Of a stretch of 61,594 bases of DNA, positions 1 to 9,961 are shown in pieces; within the stretch, counting starts at the first letter, position 1; each line of letters begins with the position of its first letter. Origin of the DNA: Paenibacillus sp. 32O-W (GTDB lineage Bacteria > Bacillota > Bacilli > Paenibacillales > NBRC-103111); contig NZ_VEGP01000030.1 of assembly GCF_007679495.1 (NCBI RefSeq), positions 1 through 61,594 on the forward strand, in the 5' to 3' direction. Under the pieces are notes generated by a model that was not told where the DNA came from, did not search any database, and saw only the letters and a list, made by a program, of their open reading frames with translations. The position numbers were made by a program, and so were the translations under genes.

Positions 1-67
1 TCCGCGTAGACTCCTTCTGGTAACTGAGGCTTCGTATAACGACCGTCGATCACCAATTTTCCTATGA

Positions 68-910
68 CTTTGGCATCGGGATGAGCTCTATGTCGGAACG
101 GTCCCTGACACGACCTCGCTGGAAGGGGCTCTCTCGACTTACAATTTTGCAACAGGAGAGCTCGATGTTTACTCTAACATTATTCCGAATCAAAGTATCG
201 TGTCCTTAGTTTATAAGGACGGCCTAGTGTACGGCGGATCTACGATTTATGGCGGACTCGGCACAGACGGTCCGGCGGAAAGCGAGGGCAAGCTCTTTAT
301 ATTCGATCCCGAGACGAAGAGTAAAATATTCGAGACGGTACCGGTAGCCGGCAGGCGGGGGGTGACCGGGTTGACGGTCGGCCCTGACGGAATGATCTGG
401 GGGATTGCCGAAGATCATATCTTTACCTTTAATCCGGATACCCGGACAGTGGAAACAAGTATCTCCAAGCTGAAAAGATACGGCTCAAGCACAACGTGGG
501 CTTACGGATTTTTAAGAACAGGGATTGACGGGAATGTATATGGAACTTCCCGGGGGCAATTTTTCATGGTCAAACCGGACAGCATGGACTTTATCATGCT
601 TAACGGAAGCATCGGAAATTACTTAAACCAGGATAAATACGGAAACTTCTACTTCTCGGATAACAGCTCGAATTTATGGAAGTATACTCCTCCCATGAGT
701 GAGGAATTGCTGCAAAGTCTCTTAGACCAGGGCTACGAGAAAGGATGGATTCGGCAGCAGGGTATTTTAAACAGTTTGCAGGTCAAATTAAAAAACAACA
801 ATTTAACGGACTTTATTCGGGAAGTCCAAGCCCAGAGAGGAAAGCATGTTAGCGAGGATGCGGCCTCCCTATTCATCTATCTTGCTGAACGCTTAGTGAA
901 CTATAAATAA
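68..910 (+). pseudogene. 5'-truncated beta-propeller protein with C-terminal FIMAH domain
   Basis: The frame is open from 68 to the stop at 910 and reads as a secreted-type beta-propeller. It has repeated blades of the form DGLVYGG, GPDGMIWG and GIDGNVYGT. The last 75 residues match the FIMAH domain pattern: leucine-rich helix, then NSLQVKL, then a final segment with VQAQRGKHV. The first possible internal start is a GTG at 200, but propeller-like sequence (DELYVGT) continues upstream to 68, where a TGA at 65-67 closes the frame. No ribosome binding site fits the GTG. I read this as the 3' part of a larger gene that is interrupted or rearranged at the window edge. Ligand and role are unknown; related Paenibacillus proteins are long and extracellular. 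Recognition of FIMAH is from pattern only. Confidence 0.6.
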
Positions 911-926
911 AAACGTTAGTTGCCTG

Positions 927-958
927 AATGAGGTTAATCCGTTGGGGTTAACCTCATT
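927..958. terminator. bidirectional stem-loop between convergent genes
   Basis: An 11-bp perfect inverted repeat (AATGAGGTTAA and its complement) flanks a 10-nt loop between the propeller gene and the convergent GNAT gene. It overlaps the GNAT stop codon. There is no clear T-run on either side, so terminator function is inferred from position and symmetry. Confidence 0.55.
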
Positions 959-1349
959 TCCTATACTTCATTCCCGAAGCAAAGACGGCAAACCCTAATT
1001 TCTCGTAAAAGTTAAGCAATTTCTCTTCGCAAAAAAGCTCTATATGCAGATTCTGATGCTGGCCTTTGCTGACCAGACGCCGCACAATTTCACTACCGAT
1101 CCCCATCTGTTGATAATCCGGATGGACAGCCAGCCCACAGAGATAGGCACTAAGGACTCCGTCGGAAACCAGTCTGCCCGTCCCCACCAATTCATCTTCA
1201 TGATAAGCACTGATGACACACCAGCTTTGAAGCATAGCTTGATGAAGGCTTTCCTTGCTCAACTTCAGATAGTCGTTCCATCCAAAACAATCATACAGCT
1301 TATAGATTTCGTTCTGGCTTGGGATCACTTCCGTATACAGAAAATTCAT
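954..1349 (-). CDS. GNAT family N-acetyltransferase
   Basis: This 131-residue protein is a single GNAT domain. The acetyl-CoA binding motif A is visible as LAVHPDYQQMGIGSEIVRRLV (about residues 73-93, Q/R-x-x-G-x-G/A type). It is followed by the C-terminal YEKLGF motif of substrate-binding GNATs. The ATG at 1349 is preceded by a good AGGAG ribosome binding site. Length is normal for a minimal GNAT. It stands alone, convergent with the propeller gene and downstream of dcd on the same strand. The substrate cannot be told from sequence; small-molecule amine acetylation is the usual role. Confidence 0.85.
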   Translation of the reverse strand: MNFLYTEVIPSQNEIYKLYDCFGWNDYLKLSKESLHQAMLQSWCVISAYHEDELVGTGRLVSDGVLSAYLCGLAVHPDYQQMGIGSEIVRRLVSKGQHQNLHIELFCEEKLLNFYEKLGFAVFASGMKYRK

Positions 1350-1461
1350 AAGTTTCTTCTCCTAAGCTTGATGGGTCGTCCCCAAATCAATTCCTATTCG
1401 TTGTCAAAGAAATTCCTCTTTCTTAAGCTCATAACCATTTGGCCGCTCAAGCTACCATATT

Positions 1462-2040
1462 TTAAGAATGTGGGCCCCTGTTTTCGATATCCGCATAAAC
1501 CCGGCTGCCTGTAGCTTTTCTCTGCCCCTGGTATTTTCCTCTATACGGAAACTGGGCCTTCTGGTCAAGCTGGGCAAAGACAAGCTGACAAATGCGGCGC
1601 CCCGCTTTGAGCTTGATCGGAAGCTGATTGGCATTGTACAGCTCTAAAGTAATTTCCCCTTCGAATCCCGGGTCCACCCAACCGGCGTTCTGGATGAAGA
1701 GGCCCATCCGTCCAATGGAGCTCCTCCCCTCTACGAAGGCAGTCAAGTTATCCGGCAGCTTTACATACTCCATAGTCGTCGCCAGAATAAAAGAATGGGG
1801 AGGCAGGATGATCTCCTCTTTTTCAATAGAAATATAATTGGCGGGATGCTCTAAATCTATAAAGGGGATATCGTTCTCGTCTACCTTCAGAAAATGCCTG
1901 CCCAGCCTCAGATCGACACTGGCGGGTTGGATTTGTCTGCCCATGCGAAGTTCATCGCGGATTTGATCGTCCTCCAAAGGGTGGATTGCCAATGACCCGC
2001 GGTCAAGCAAGCTTCTAATCGTTTTATCGGATAGAATCAC
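1462..2040 (-). CDS. dcd: dCTP deaminase (dUTPase-fold)
   Basis: This 192-residue trimeric-fold nucleotide deaminase converts dCTP to dUTP, or to dUMP in bifunctional members, for thymidylate synthesis in the cytoplasm. The diagnostic motif [11 protein letters not shown] lies at residues 104-114. The catalytic glutamate region [10 protein letters not shown] lies at about 125-134. Length matches the family. The start is a GTG at 2040 with GGGAG about 8 nt upstream. I cannot decide from sequence alone whether it is the mono- or bifunctional form. It appears to be monocistronic. Confidence 0.93.
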   Translation of the reverse strand: MILSDKTIRSLLDRGSLAIHPLEDDQIRDELRMGRQIQPASVDLRLGRHFLKVDENDIPFIDLEHPANYISIEKEEIILPPHSFILATTMEYVKLPDNLTAFVEGRSSIGRMGLFIQNAGWVDPGFEGEITLELYNANQLPIKLKAGRRICQLVFAQLDQKAQFPYRGKYQGQRKATGSRVYADIENRGPHS

Positions 2041-2196
2041 AAGCTTACAACTCCCAATTATTTTTTGATAACCAACTCCTACCTTCTATCCTATTTTAAA
2101 ATGGCTACTATCGCAAACAAAGCCGCCAAATAATATCCGGCAGCCTTGATCACTACTAATGACGGGACAAAATTCTGCTCACCAGCCCATCGAAAA

Positions 2197-3908
2197 TCAC
2201 CTGCGCTTCGCAGGAATCCGGATTGTGACCGACGTTCCGATTCCGAGCCGGCTGTCGATGGTTACGCCGTATTCCGGACCGTAATGCAGCTTGATGCGTT
2301 GATCGACGTTGCGGATGCCATAGCCTGCGTTCACGTGATCCCGGCCGTCGAAGATGTCTCTCACTCGCTGCGGGGAGATGCCGACTCCATCATCAATGAC
2401 GCGAAATAGCAAATGCTCCCCTTCCTTAGCCGCCACGATGCGAATATGGATCCGGTCTCCGCACCAGGCGTGCTCCAGAGCATTCTCAATAAAAGGCTGC
2501 AGGATCAGCTTTACCGTGTTATACGGCCAGATGTTCATATCTATATCGAACCGGACATGAAGCCGTTCTCCGTACTTGATCTTCTGAATGTCTACATATG
2601 CCAGTGCTTGTTCCAGCTCTTGCGGAACTGAAATGATGAGCTTGCCGTTATTCAGGGACAAGCGGTAGAATTTGGCCAGGCCCAATACCATTTGCTGCAG
2701 CATGTCATTCTGTCCGAATTTGGCGAGACGGCTGATGGAGGATAGGGTGTTGTAGAGAAAATGCGGATTAATTTGAGCCTGCAGCATTTCCAGCTCCGCC
2801 TCCTTCTTCTGCAGTTGGTTCCAATACACTTCCTTGATCAAGGTCTCGATATTTTCCCCCATTCGGTTAAGTGCCGTTGCAATTTGCGAGAACTCGTCCT
2901 TGCCCCGGTAAGAGATGCGCTTATGCAGATCTCCTTCACGAAAGGCGTTGAGCACCGCAACGAACTTGTTTATCCGTTTAGCAAAATACCGGGAGACAAA
3001 CCCTCCCGCAAAAGATAAGACAATAAAGCAAATCAGACAAATAAAGATGATCAGCAGTCGAACCTTCATCGCATCCTGCTGGATGATCGTTAGAGGCACA
3101 AGCGCAACCAGCTTCCACGATGGCTGTCCGACCGTTTCTTCAATCTTTAAATAGCCCTTGTCGAGCTGCTCTTGTCCATAAGAATAAGTGGCGGGGAGCT
3201 CACCGGATTGCAGCATGATCCGGCCGGATTCATCTTGAATATAGAGGACGCTGCCGCTGCCGATCTTGGAATAATCTAGACTGTCGAACAATTCTTGAAT
3301 GGCCACATTAATGCGGAGGAAGCCGACTTCCTGCAGTTGAACCGGATTGTTCGTATCTACAAGCCTGCGCAGCAGAGAAATGCGATGAAGCTCTTCATCT
3401 TTCTCTACTTGGCTCCATTTCATCGTAATCCCGTACTTCTCGGGAGGGAACTGGAGATACCAATCCTTCCCTGCTATTCGGTTAAGATGATAGATATCAT
3501 AGGACCAAGTGCCTTTCCAAGTGATTCGTTGCGGAAGAACACCGAGGTCCACAGCTTCATACCGGTCGATTTCGTGGCCACTTCTATCTTGGGCAAAATT
3601 TCTTTAGTCATCCGGTCGTAGTTATCCCATCCTTCCTCATACCTTCGTAAAAAACGATACAAATCATAATCGCCATATAAAAGAGAAGAAATGCGGACCA
3701 TATCCCGCATCTTATATTCAATATTATCGCGAATCTGCAGCAAGGTTCCCCGAACATTCATTTTCACATGCTTCCGTATCGATTCTTCATACATGGAATG
3801 AGATACATAGCCGATAACAGATACCGGAATAAGAATGAACAGCATATAGGAAAGCATTAATTTATAGCCGATGGGCAAATACCGGAGTTTCGACCGCTGC
3901 TCGTTCAT
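2197..3908 (-). pseudogene. YesM-type sensor histidine kinase, frameshifted
   Basis: Two overlapping frames together encode one kinase of about 570 residues. The upstream frame (3908 to 3474) has the N-terminal membrane helix (LSYMLFILIPVSVIGYV) and the first part of the extracellular sensor. The downstream frame (open from 3552 to 2197) has the rest of the sensor, a second membrane helix, a HAMP region, the His_kinase box QINPHFLYNTL and an HATPase_c domain with DDGVGI. Homology changes frame between about 3505 and 3545, near FRNESL in one frame and TWSYDIYHLNR in the other. Some sensor residues may also be missing there. The start at 3908 has a GGGGGAGGG site. It lies 15 nt after the YesN-like gene, its expected partner. 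As read, no membrane-linked kinase can be made; base-calling error is the main alternative. Confidence 0.8.
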
Positions 3909-3923
3909 AGTACCCTCCCCCTG

Positions 3924-5501
3924 TTACGTTACTCGCTTGCGATACTCCATCGGGGTCATTCCGTAAGCCTCTTTGAATTGTCTGCTGAAATAAGGGAGAT
4001 AGCGATAGCCTACCTGATCGGCAATCTCATATATTTTCATGGAAGGCTCTTTCAACAAATCCTTTGCCCGCTCCATCCGCAGTTGGATCAGCACTTCGCT
4101 GAACGATTTACCCGTCTCCTCCTTGAACATGTAACCGAGATAGTTGGGGGAAAAAGAAAATTGCTGGGCCACATCTTTGAGCGTAAGGTTGTCACTCATT
4201 CGGTCTTTCATCATTTGAATCATTTCCCGAATGAGCCGGCTGTTCTTGGAACAGGCTTTGCTTCGCAAATGCTCGGATATTTCAAACGCCTTCCGTACGA
4301 GCCAGGAGCGAATATCGTCAATCGTATCGAACTGAAACAGAATGTCCAAATTATGAAGCTCCATTCCTAAAATATCAAATAAGTTCTCCCCTCTTGCCTT
4401 CAACTGCTGATCCAGCTTCCATAGGATAAACATCGCAAGATTATGCACCGTGAATTTAGATCTCAGCATGCTTACCGATTCGAACAATTTCTCAATCTCG
4501 TCATAGAGCGGGACCAGCTCATACTCCGTCAGAGCGTGAAATAAAGCATCCAAGCGAGTATCCAGCGTTCGGGCATCGATCATTTCCGGTTCCCGGCTTG
4601 CTTCTTCATACATGATAAACTTGCCTTTGCCAATGAACATTTTCCCGTCCACAGCTTCCACCGCCTGCTTGAACGAACTGTGAAGCTGTTCTAACGTATA
4701 CACCGGTTCCCCTGCGCCTATCGTCATCGTAACGGGGAAATTGGCGTGAATGACCTTATACAACTCAGCCACAAGCTCTTCCATCTGCCGGTCATGAATC
4801 AACAATGCGATTCGCTGGGAGGACAGCTTGCAGCAGTGCGGCATGCCGTGCCTGTGCCCGATTTCATTCACCTCGCGAAAGAAGTTCTTCGACATCACCT
4901 GCTGGGACAGTGTACCCTCACGCGTCCAGCTCAACACATCAAGCTCTAGAACGGCAGCCCGTACAGGCCATTCCAGCTTATCCAATCCGTAGGACTGAAT
5001 CAGCTTGACCATTCCTTGCAGGTTGTCGTGATCATATTCACCCTCCAGCAGCCTGATGAGCAGGTCGTTCTTAGCCATTGGAATCATGCGCTGATACGCC
5101 TCTTCCACGTCACGGCGTTTCCGTTCATTGTCCAAATCCTGCCTCGCTTTCAGAAGCGCAGCGATCAGTTCATTATCATCCATCGGTTTGAGCACATAAC
5201 TGTAAGCCTTTAATGACAATGCCTGCTTTACATAACTGAATTCTTGGAAACCGCTTACAAATATGATGCGAATGTCTGCTCTCTGCTCTATCGCTCTGCG
5301 GGCCAGCTCCAAGCCCGACATATTCGGCATTTTTACATCGCTAACCATGATGTCTATCGGCTGCCGTTCTATAATATCGCATGCTTCAAAGGCGTTATTT
5401 ACTGCCGCCACTACCTTCATGCCGAGCTCTTCCCACGGAATAAACTGCTTCATTCCTTCGAGATCCGGCATTTCATCATCCACTAATAAGACGTTATACA
5501 C
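3924..5501 (-). CDS. YesN-type response regulator, REC plus AraC DNA-binding domain
   Basis: This 525-residue regulator has an N-terminal receiver domain. D8/D9 form the acidic pocket, D55 in VSDVKMP is the phosphoacceptor, and YVLKP supplies the conserved lysine. A poorly conserved middle region of about 270 residues follows. The C-terminal AraC/XylS double helix-turn-helix covers about residues 425-522 (LKDVAQQFSFSPNYLGYMFK and IADQVGYRYLPYFSRQFKEAYGMTPMEYR). This is the architecture of regulators paired with YesM kinases beside Lpl-type sugar transporters. It is last but one in the module and lies between the lipoprotein gene and the broken kinase. It should activate the transporter genes when phosphorylated, but its kinase appears defective. 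Confidence 0.9.
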   Translation of the reverse strand: MYNVLLVDDEMPDLEGMKQFIPWEELGMKVVAAVNNAFEACDIIERQPIDIMVSDVKMPNMSGLELARRAIEQRADIRIIFVSGFQEFSYVKQALSLKAYSYVLKPMDDNELIAALLKARQDLDNERKRRDVEEAYQRMIPMAKNDLLIRLLEGEYDHDNLQGMVKLIQSYGLDKLEWPVRAAVLELDVLSWTREGTLSQQVMSKNFFREVNEIGHRHGMPHCCKLSSQRIALLIHDRQMEELVAELYKVIHANFPVTMTIGAGEPVYTLEQLHSSFKQAVEAVDGKMFIGKGKFIMYEEASREPEMIDARTLDTRLDALFHALTEYELVPLYDEIEKLFESVSMLRSKFTVHNLAMFILWKLDQQLKARGENLFDILGMELHNLDILFQFDTIDDIRSWLVRKAFEISEHLRSKACSKNSRLIREMIQMMKDRMSDNLTLKDVAQQFSFSPNYLGYMFKEETGKSFSEVLIQLRMERAKDLLKEPSMKIYEIADQVGYRYLPYFSRQFKEAYGMTPMEYRKRVT

Positions 5502-5635
5502 ACGTGATGCCCCCTTCTAAAACATGAGATCAGCCGACAGTTAACCAATAATTACCTGTTTCAAGTATACTATTGAACCATCCCTATTTGAACAGGGGAT
5601 ACCGCTTTATCTGCCGACTCAACCAATGGGACAGA

Positions 5636-5656
5636 GGCCCGCTGTTACAGCGGACC
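5636..5656 (-). terminator. stem-loop between binding protein and regulator genes
   Basis: CCGCTGT and ACAGCGG form a perfect inverted repeat 12 nt past the lipoprotein stop codon. There is no following T-run on the leftward transcript. A partial terminator or 3' stabiliser is likely; such elements allow the binding-protein mRNA to exceed that of the regulator. Confidence 0.35.
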
Positions 5657-5667
5657 TCCCATACTAC

Positions 5668-7344
5668 TTATTTCTTCAATGCTTTCTTATTCTCGGTCCA
5701 TACTTTGGTTACATGGTTGAGGAACTTCTCATAACCAATCTGCATGGAATCGTCATGGGCCTTATCCAATATTTGCAGTGCTTCTTCATCTGTTTTGGCA
5801 TACATCGACTTCGCTCTGGCTGTCAGCCATATATCTCTGACGCTTTGCCTTATGATGCCTTCTTCACTATCTGGAGCGGGCTCCCAATTCAAGAACTCGG
5901 TAAAATCGCCTTGAGTTGCCCATGTGACCTCCATCTGCCAGCGATTGCTGAAATCGATTTTCTCGGGCGGTATGCTCGAGAGCATCTTCTTTTTCGTATT
6001 ATCCAGAAACATCGTATTACCCACCCAAACCAGATCGCCGGCTTTTCCGTTAATTTCAGCCAAAGGATCCGGGTCGTTCAAATACTTCTCTTTATTGAAC
6101 TTTGGAGTCACTCCATCCGCCTCGAATCCGTTCCAGTACCCGTCCGGTCCGGGAGGGCCCCAGTTCAGAACCATGCTTCCTTCCGGCCCTGTCATCCAGT
6201 CCAGAAGAGCGAACACCGCTTCCGGATTTTTCGCCTTCTTCGTAATTACAGCAACGTTCCAGCCCAACTGATTGAATGTACCGGGGTAAATTTTACTGCG
6301 ATCCAGCCCTTCCTTGGCAATCGGCTGGATGAACATATATCCGTCTTCCGGGTCCGCCTTCTTCAGTTCTGCATCTGCAGCCGAAAGCATCTTCATCGGG
6401 TCGAACGTAGCTATGACCGCAAACTTGCCGTTCATCGCCTTTTGCTTAACCTGATCTTCCGTCTGCGTATTCGCATCCTGCGTCATCAGCTTCTCGCGCA
6501 TCAGCTTCGCAACAAAAACGACCGATTCGCGAAATCCGGGATCTTTGTAAATGGAGACGATCTTATCCCCGTCGGGCACCCCGTAGAAGCGGGTAAAGGA
6601 CAGGTTGCCTTCCTTGAAGGAAGAGAAAATCTGATCAATGCCGTGACCTTCTTTGGCCAATCCCGTCTCAAATGGAACGACGTCCGGGAATTTTTCCTTA
6701 ACGGCCTTCAAATATTCGTACAAATCATCGGTGGTCTCCAGCTTCGGAGAACCGAGCTCTTTATAGATCTTTTTGTTAATCGCATAGCCCGCGTTACCGT
6801 TCGGCTGCTGCGTGTAATAGTTAGGAAGCTGGTAGACCTTGCCGTCTGAAGAGCGAAGCAGAGCAAGATGCTGTTCGGTCAGATTTTTCTTGAAATTCGG
6901 ATATTTCTCGATGTATTCATCCAGCGGAACGAGCAGGCCGGCTTCACGGAGACGTTCGACGTCCGCTCCCCTCTCTGTCCATATGATATCAGGCAGATCA
7001 CCGCCGGCAATCATCGTTTGCAGCTTCTGGGCGTTGTTTCCACCCGAGCTGATAGCCGTAACGTTAACCTTCAGATTGTCCTGAATCCACTTCGAAGCAG
7101 GGTCCTTGCCCCATTTCGGCATGTCATACCAGCCATAATTGCCGTAGAACGACACTTCAAGATCTTCCTTGCCTAATTCATACAGATTGCTCTTGGGAGG
7201 TTCACTTTCAGACTTGGACTCCTCCTGCTTCCCGGGTTCGTTAGCGGGCGGCGCGCTTGAGTTGTTGTTGCTGCAGCCTGCCAGCAGAACGAACGCCATA
7301 GAAGCGGAGAGCATGCTAAGAAGAAGATTTTTCTTGTTCTTCAC
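5668..7344 (-). CDS. LplA-type extracellular solute-binding lipoprotein
   Basis: This 558-residue protein has a lipoprotein signal (hydrophobic run FVLLAGC, with Cys23 the probable lipidated residue). A Ser/Asn/Glu/Lys-rich linker and a large periplasmic-binding fold of the complex-carbohydrate type follow. GDLPDIIW near residue 115 and late aromatic residues are typical. It would capture an oligosaccharide outside the membrane and deliver it to the two permeases encoded just upstream. The start is a GTG at 7344 with GGGGA 8 nt upstream. As in other Lpl systems, no ATPase is encoded here; an MsmX-like ATPase elsewhere usually powers these transporters. The substrate is unknown. Confidence 0.9.
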   Translation of the reverse strand: MKNKKNLLLSMLSASMAFVLLAGCSNNNSSAPPANEPGKQEESKSESEPPKSNLYELGKEDLEVSFYGNYGWYDMPKWGKDPASKWIQDNLKVNVTAISSGGNNAQKLQTMIAGGDLPDIIWTERGADVERLREAGLLVPLDEYIEKYPNFKKNLTEQHLALLRSSDGKVYQLPNYYTQQPNGNAGYAINKKIYKELGSPKLETTDDLYEYLKAVKEKFPDVVPFETGLAKEGHGIDQIFSSFKEGNLSFTRFYGVPDGDKIVSIYKDPGFRESVVFVAKLMREKLMTQDANTQTEDQVKQKAMNGKFAVIATFDPMKMLSAADAELKKADPEDGYMFIQPIAKEGLDRSKIYPGTFNQLGWNVAVITKKAKNPEAVFALLDWMTGPEGSMVLNWGPPGPDGYWNGFEADGVTPKFNKEKYLNDPDPLAEINGKAGDLVWVGNTMFLDNTKKKMLSSIPPEKIDFSNRWQMEVTWATQGDFTEFLNWEPAPDSEEGIIRQSVRDIWLTARAKSMYAKTDEEALQILDKAHDDSMQIGYEKFLNHVTKVWTENKKALKK

Positions 7345-7428
7345 CGGATCTTTCCCCTTTCCACTTATTAATCTATGTTCAAAGCACTAAGCTTCAAACT
7401 CGCGGCGACACTTCATGGCGACGTTCAA

Positions 7429-8325
7429 TTACTCTTTCAAAGACCCCACCAATACGCCTTTAACGAAATACTTTTGCAGGAACGGGTATACACATACGAT
7501 TGGAATGGTTGCGACCATGATGGTGGCCATCGTTAACGATTTCGACGTAATTTTTTTGGCGGCATTCAAATGGGCAATCGAGCTGATATCAACATTGGAC
7601 AATTGCTCCGAAGCAATATTGGAGAACAGGATTTGCCGCAGGACCGTCTGAATCGGCAGCAATTTCTCGTTCGTGATATAAATGCTGGCTACGAACCATT
7701 CATTCCAGTGGGCGACGGCCGTGAATAACGAGAGTGTTGCCACTACAGGTCCGGAAAGCGGCAGGACGATTCGGAAGAACGTCCCCCAGTTGCCGCAGCC
7801 GTCCATCTTGGCAGATTCCTCCAATCCTTGCGGAAGCCCTTGGAAGAACGTACGGAAGATGATCATGTTCCATACGCTGATCAGACCGGGAATAATGAAC
7901 ACCCAGAAGGAGTTGAACAAGCCCAGCCCTCTGATGAGCATATAGGTTGGAATCAATCCGCCTGCGAAATACATCGTGATGATGCACATGATCATATAAT
8001 ATTTGCGTCCCATCAGCTCTTTCTTCGACATTCCGTAAGCAAAGATCGATGTGGCCAGTATCGCGGTCACGGTACCTATGACCGTTCTCAAGGCGGCAAT
8101 AACGAATCCGTTCATTAAACGCGGGTCTTCAAATACAATCTTATAGTTGTCCAGAGTGAATACCCGCGGCCAGAACGTAATCCCGCCCTTCGAGGTATCT
8201 ATCCCTTCGTTAAAAGAAATCACCAGTGAGTTCCAGAACGGATAGAAGGTCGAAAACGCCAGTACAGCCAAAAAGACATATATCAATGAGGTGAAGATAC
8301 GGTCTCCTATACTATCTCGAATCAT
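7429..8325 (-). CDS. YtcP-type carbohydrate ABC permease
   Basis: This 298-residue integral membrane protein belongs to the CUT1 permease group. There are six predicted membrane helices. The binding-protein-dependent transport EAA loop appears around EESAKMDGCGNWGTFFRIVLPLSGP (about residues 185-210). Family members end in KYFVKGVLVGSLKE, and this one does so exactly. The ATG at 8325 follows AGGAGG. It follows the LplB-like gene by 30 nt and precedes the lipoprotein gene by 84 nt, so the three are one transcription unit. Confidence 0.92.
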   Translation of the reverse strand: MIRDSIGDRIFTSLIYVFLAVLAFSTFYPFWNSLVISFNEGIDTSKGGITFWPRVFTLDNYKIVFEDPRLMNGFVIAALRTVIGTVTAILATSIFAYGMSKKELMGRKYYMIMCIITMYFAGGLIPTYMLIRGLGLFNSFWVFIIPGLISVWNMIIFRTFFQGLPQGLEESAKMDGCGNWGTFFRIVLPLSGPVVATLSLFTAVAHWNEWFVASIYITNEKLLPIQTVLRQILFSNIASEQLSNVDISSIAHLNAAKKITSKSLTMATIMVATIPIVCVYPFLQKYFVKGVLVGSLKE

Positions 8326-8355
8326 TGCAGGTCCTCCTGTCTATGGAATGATCCT

Positions 8356-9318
8356 TTACCACAAGCTGTTGCCTGTCCTTCTGGCAAGGAAGTTCGCCAT
8401 GGTCAGCAGCGTTACGCTGATTACGGCCTTGAACAGACCGATGGCCGTCGCATAGGAGTACCTGTAGTTGTCAATCCCGACCCGAACCACATATACATCC
8501 AGGGAATCCGACACTTCACGCAAAGCAGGGTTGGAGGCAAGAATGAGAATATCTTCGAAGCCGGCATTCAGGAGGTTCCCGATCGCCAGGATCATAAAGA
8601 TGATGACGACAGGCATGATGCACGGGAGCGTTATTAATCTTATCTGCTTGAACCGGCTTGCACCGTCGATGGAAGCCGCCTCGTACAGATGAGGATCGAT
8701 TCCGGCAATGGCTGCCAAGAACACGATGGAGTTGAATCCGATCTCCTTCCATACATTGGTTGTTACGAGGATGGTCCAGAAATACTCGGTCATGGATAAG
8801 AAATTAATAGGGTCATCAATCAACCTTAATTTCTGCAGCAGCATATTGATGCTGCCGTTATCTACGGACAGTATGGAGGTCACCATGGACCCGATGACGA
8901 CCCAGGACAGAAAGTGTGGCAGGTACGTTACGGTCTGTACAACCCGCTTGAATAACATTTTGCGGACTTCGTTCAGCATCAGGGCTAGAATAATGGGAGC
9001 GGGGAACCCGAAGAAAAATTTCAGAAAGCTGATCACTATCGTGTTGCGCATGACCGTATTAAATTCCGGAGCATTGAAAAATTGGATAAAATGCTTCAGC
9101 CCAACCCAGTTGTTGTTCAACAGATTTGAACCCAGCTTATAATCCTGGAAGGCGATAAGAACGCCATACATAGGGATATAAGAAAAAATAAAGATAAAGA
9201 CAAGCGCGGGCAATACCATAAGCTGAATATCTATTTGCGTGAAAAACCGCCGAAGCTTGCTCTTATGTCCCGGATTCAAAAGCGATTTCGTCTCTAGTCC
9301 GGCGGATCCTTTCGCCAT
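8356..9318 (-). CDS. LplB-type carbohydrate ABC permease
   Basis: This 320-residue permease is the partner of the YtcP-like protein. The N-terminus is cytoplasmic and basic. The first helix is LMVLPALVFIFIFSYIPMYGV. The EAA loop is YEAASIDGASRFKQIRLITLPCI (about residues 212-234). The C-terminus ends in ARRTGNSLW, the usual LplB ending. An AGGAGGG site precedes the ATG at 9318. It is the first gene of module 1, with a CcpA-like site about 95 nt upstream. Confidence 0.92.
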   Translation of the reverse strand: MAKGSAGLETKSLLNPGHKSKLRRFFTQIDIQLMVLPALVFIFIFSYIPMYGVLIAFQDYKLGSNLLNNNWVGLKHFIQFFNAPEFNTVMRNTIVISFLKFFFGFPAPIILALMLNEVRKMLFKRVVQTVTYLPHFLSWVVIGSMVTSILSVDNGSINMLLQKLRLIDDPINFLSMTEYFWTILVTTNVWKEIGFNSIVFLAAIAGIDPHLYEAASIDGASRFKQIRLITLPCIMPVVIIFMILAIGNLLNAGFEDILILASNPALREVSDSLDVYVVRVGIDNYRYSYATAIGLFKAVISVTLLTMANFLARRTGNSLW

Positions 9319-9413
9319 AGGTGAATCCCTCCTTGTAGCATGGTGCCGCCATAGGATAAGCGGTAATTTCTAGCGATCTTCCTTTATCTTCTATTACTTA
9401 CTTCATATTACAT

Positions 9414-9427
9414 TCGAAACGCTTTCA
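9414..9427. promoter_or_regulatory. cre-like (CcpA) site upstream of sugar module 1
   Basis: The leftward-strand reading TGAAAGCGTTTCGA matches most positions of the catabolite responsive element consensus (TGWAANCGNTNWCA). It lies about 95 nt before the LplB-like start, where it could repress the module when preferred sugars are present. The site is short and could occur by chance, but its placement before a sugar operon supports it. Confidence 0.55.
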
Positions 9428-9822
9428 GATAAATATGACAAATCAACGATTATTGATACTTTGACACGTTCTTTGATCGCAAGAAGATGCTTATCCGCTC
9501 TTCGCTTAGCTCCAAGGGGTACAAGCTGCAATACCACAGCCCTTTAAGCTCAATCAACTCCATCCTGTTGGCAGAGGACCCTACCACAACAAAGCCGCCG
9601 ACCCATGTCCGGCAGCCTGCGTAAAATGCATTCAATACACGCAAATTGATATAACCAACTAGTATTGCAAAATCAATATTTTTCCTTTAATAGGACAATA
9701 CAGAAAAAATTACCCTGCCATTGAGCATGCTTGCCTCTTTCCGTGGCGCTCTGGCAAGGAGACGGATGGATTCTAAATGGAAATTATACAGTTAAATTTA
9801 TCCTTTAAAGTTAATTTTAGCA

Positions 9823-9961
9823 AACTAACTGGAAAACCTACATCTAGTTGTGCGCAAATTGGGAGGAAGCCGCGAAAACGGCCATTCTAGCTGCATTTTT
9901 CCACTTAGTTGGGCCAACATTTAAAAATCCTTAAATTTACCTGCATTAAATACAGTTAGTT
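9823..9961. repeat. three degenerate copies of an AACTAACTG-type intergenic repeat
   Basis: This lies in the 800-nt gap between modules 1 and 2, which holds no convincing gene. A motif close to AACTAAsTGGAAAA followed by TGCAnCTAG occurs at 9823-9850 on the plus strand. It recurs inverted at 9887-9910 and more loosely inverted at 9939-9961. The first two copies face each other and could fold into a long hairpin. The rest of 9428-10125 is AT-rich with nothing else recognisable. Confidence 0.45.

Noticed and set aside
5626-6849. Long plus-strand open frame of 407 codons
   Set aside because: It is antisense to the LplA-like lipoprotein gene, lacks any recognisable domain and has the composition of a shadow frame.
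7700-7987. 95-codon minus-strand frame inside the YtcP-like permease
   Set aside because: Same strand, different frame, within a clear permease gene; no independent start signal.
9450-9644. 64-codon minus-strand frame in the gap before module 1
   Set aside because: No ribosome binding site, and its composition matches the non-coding surroundings.
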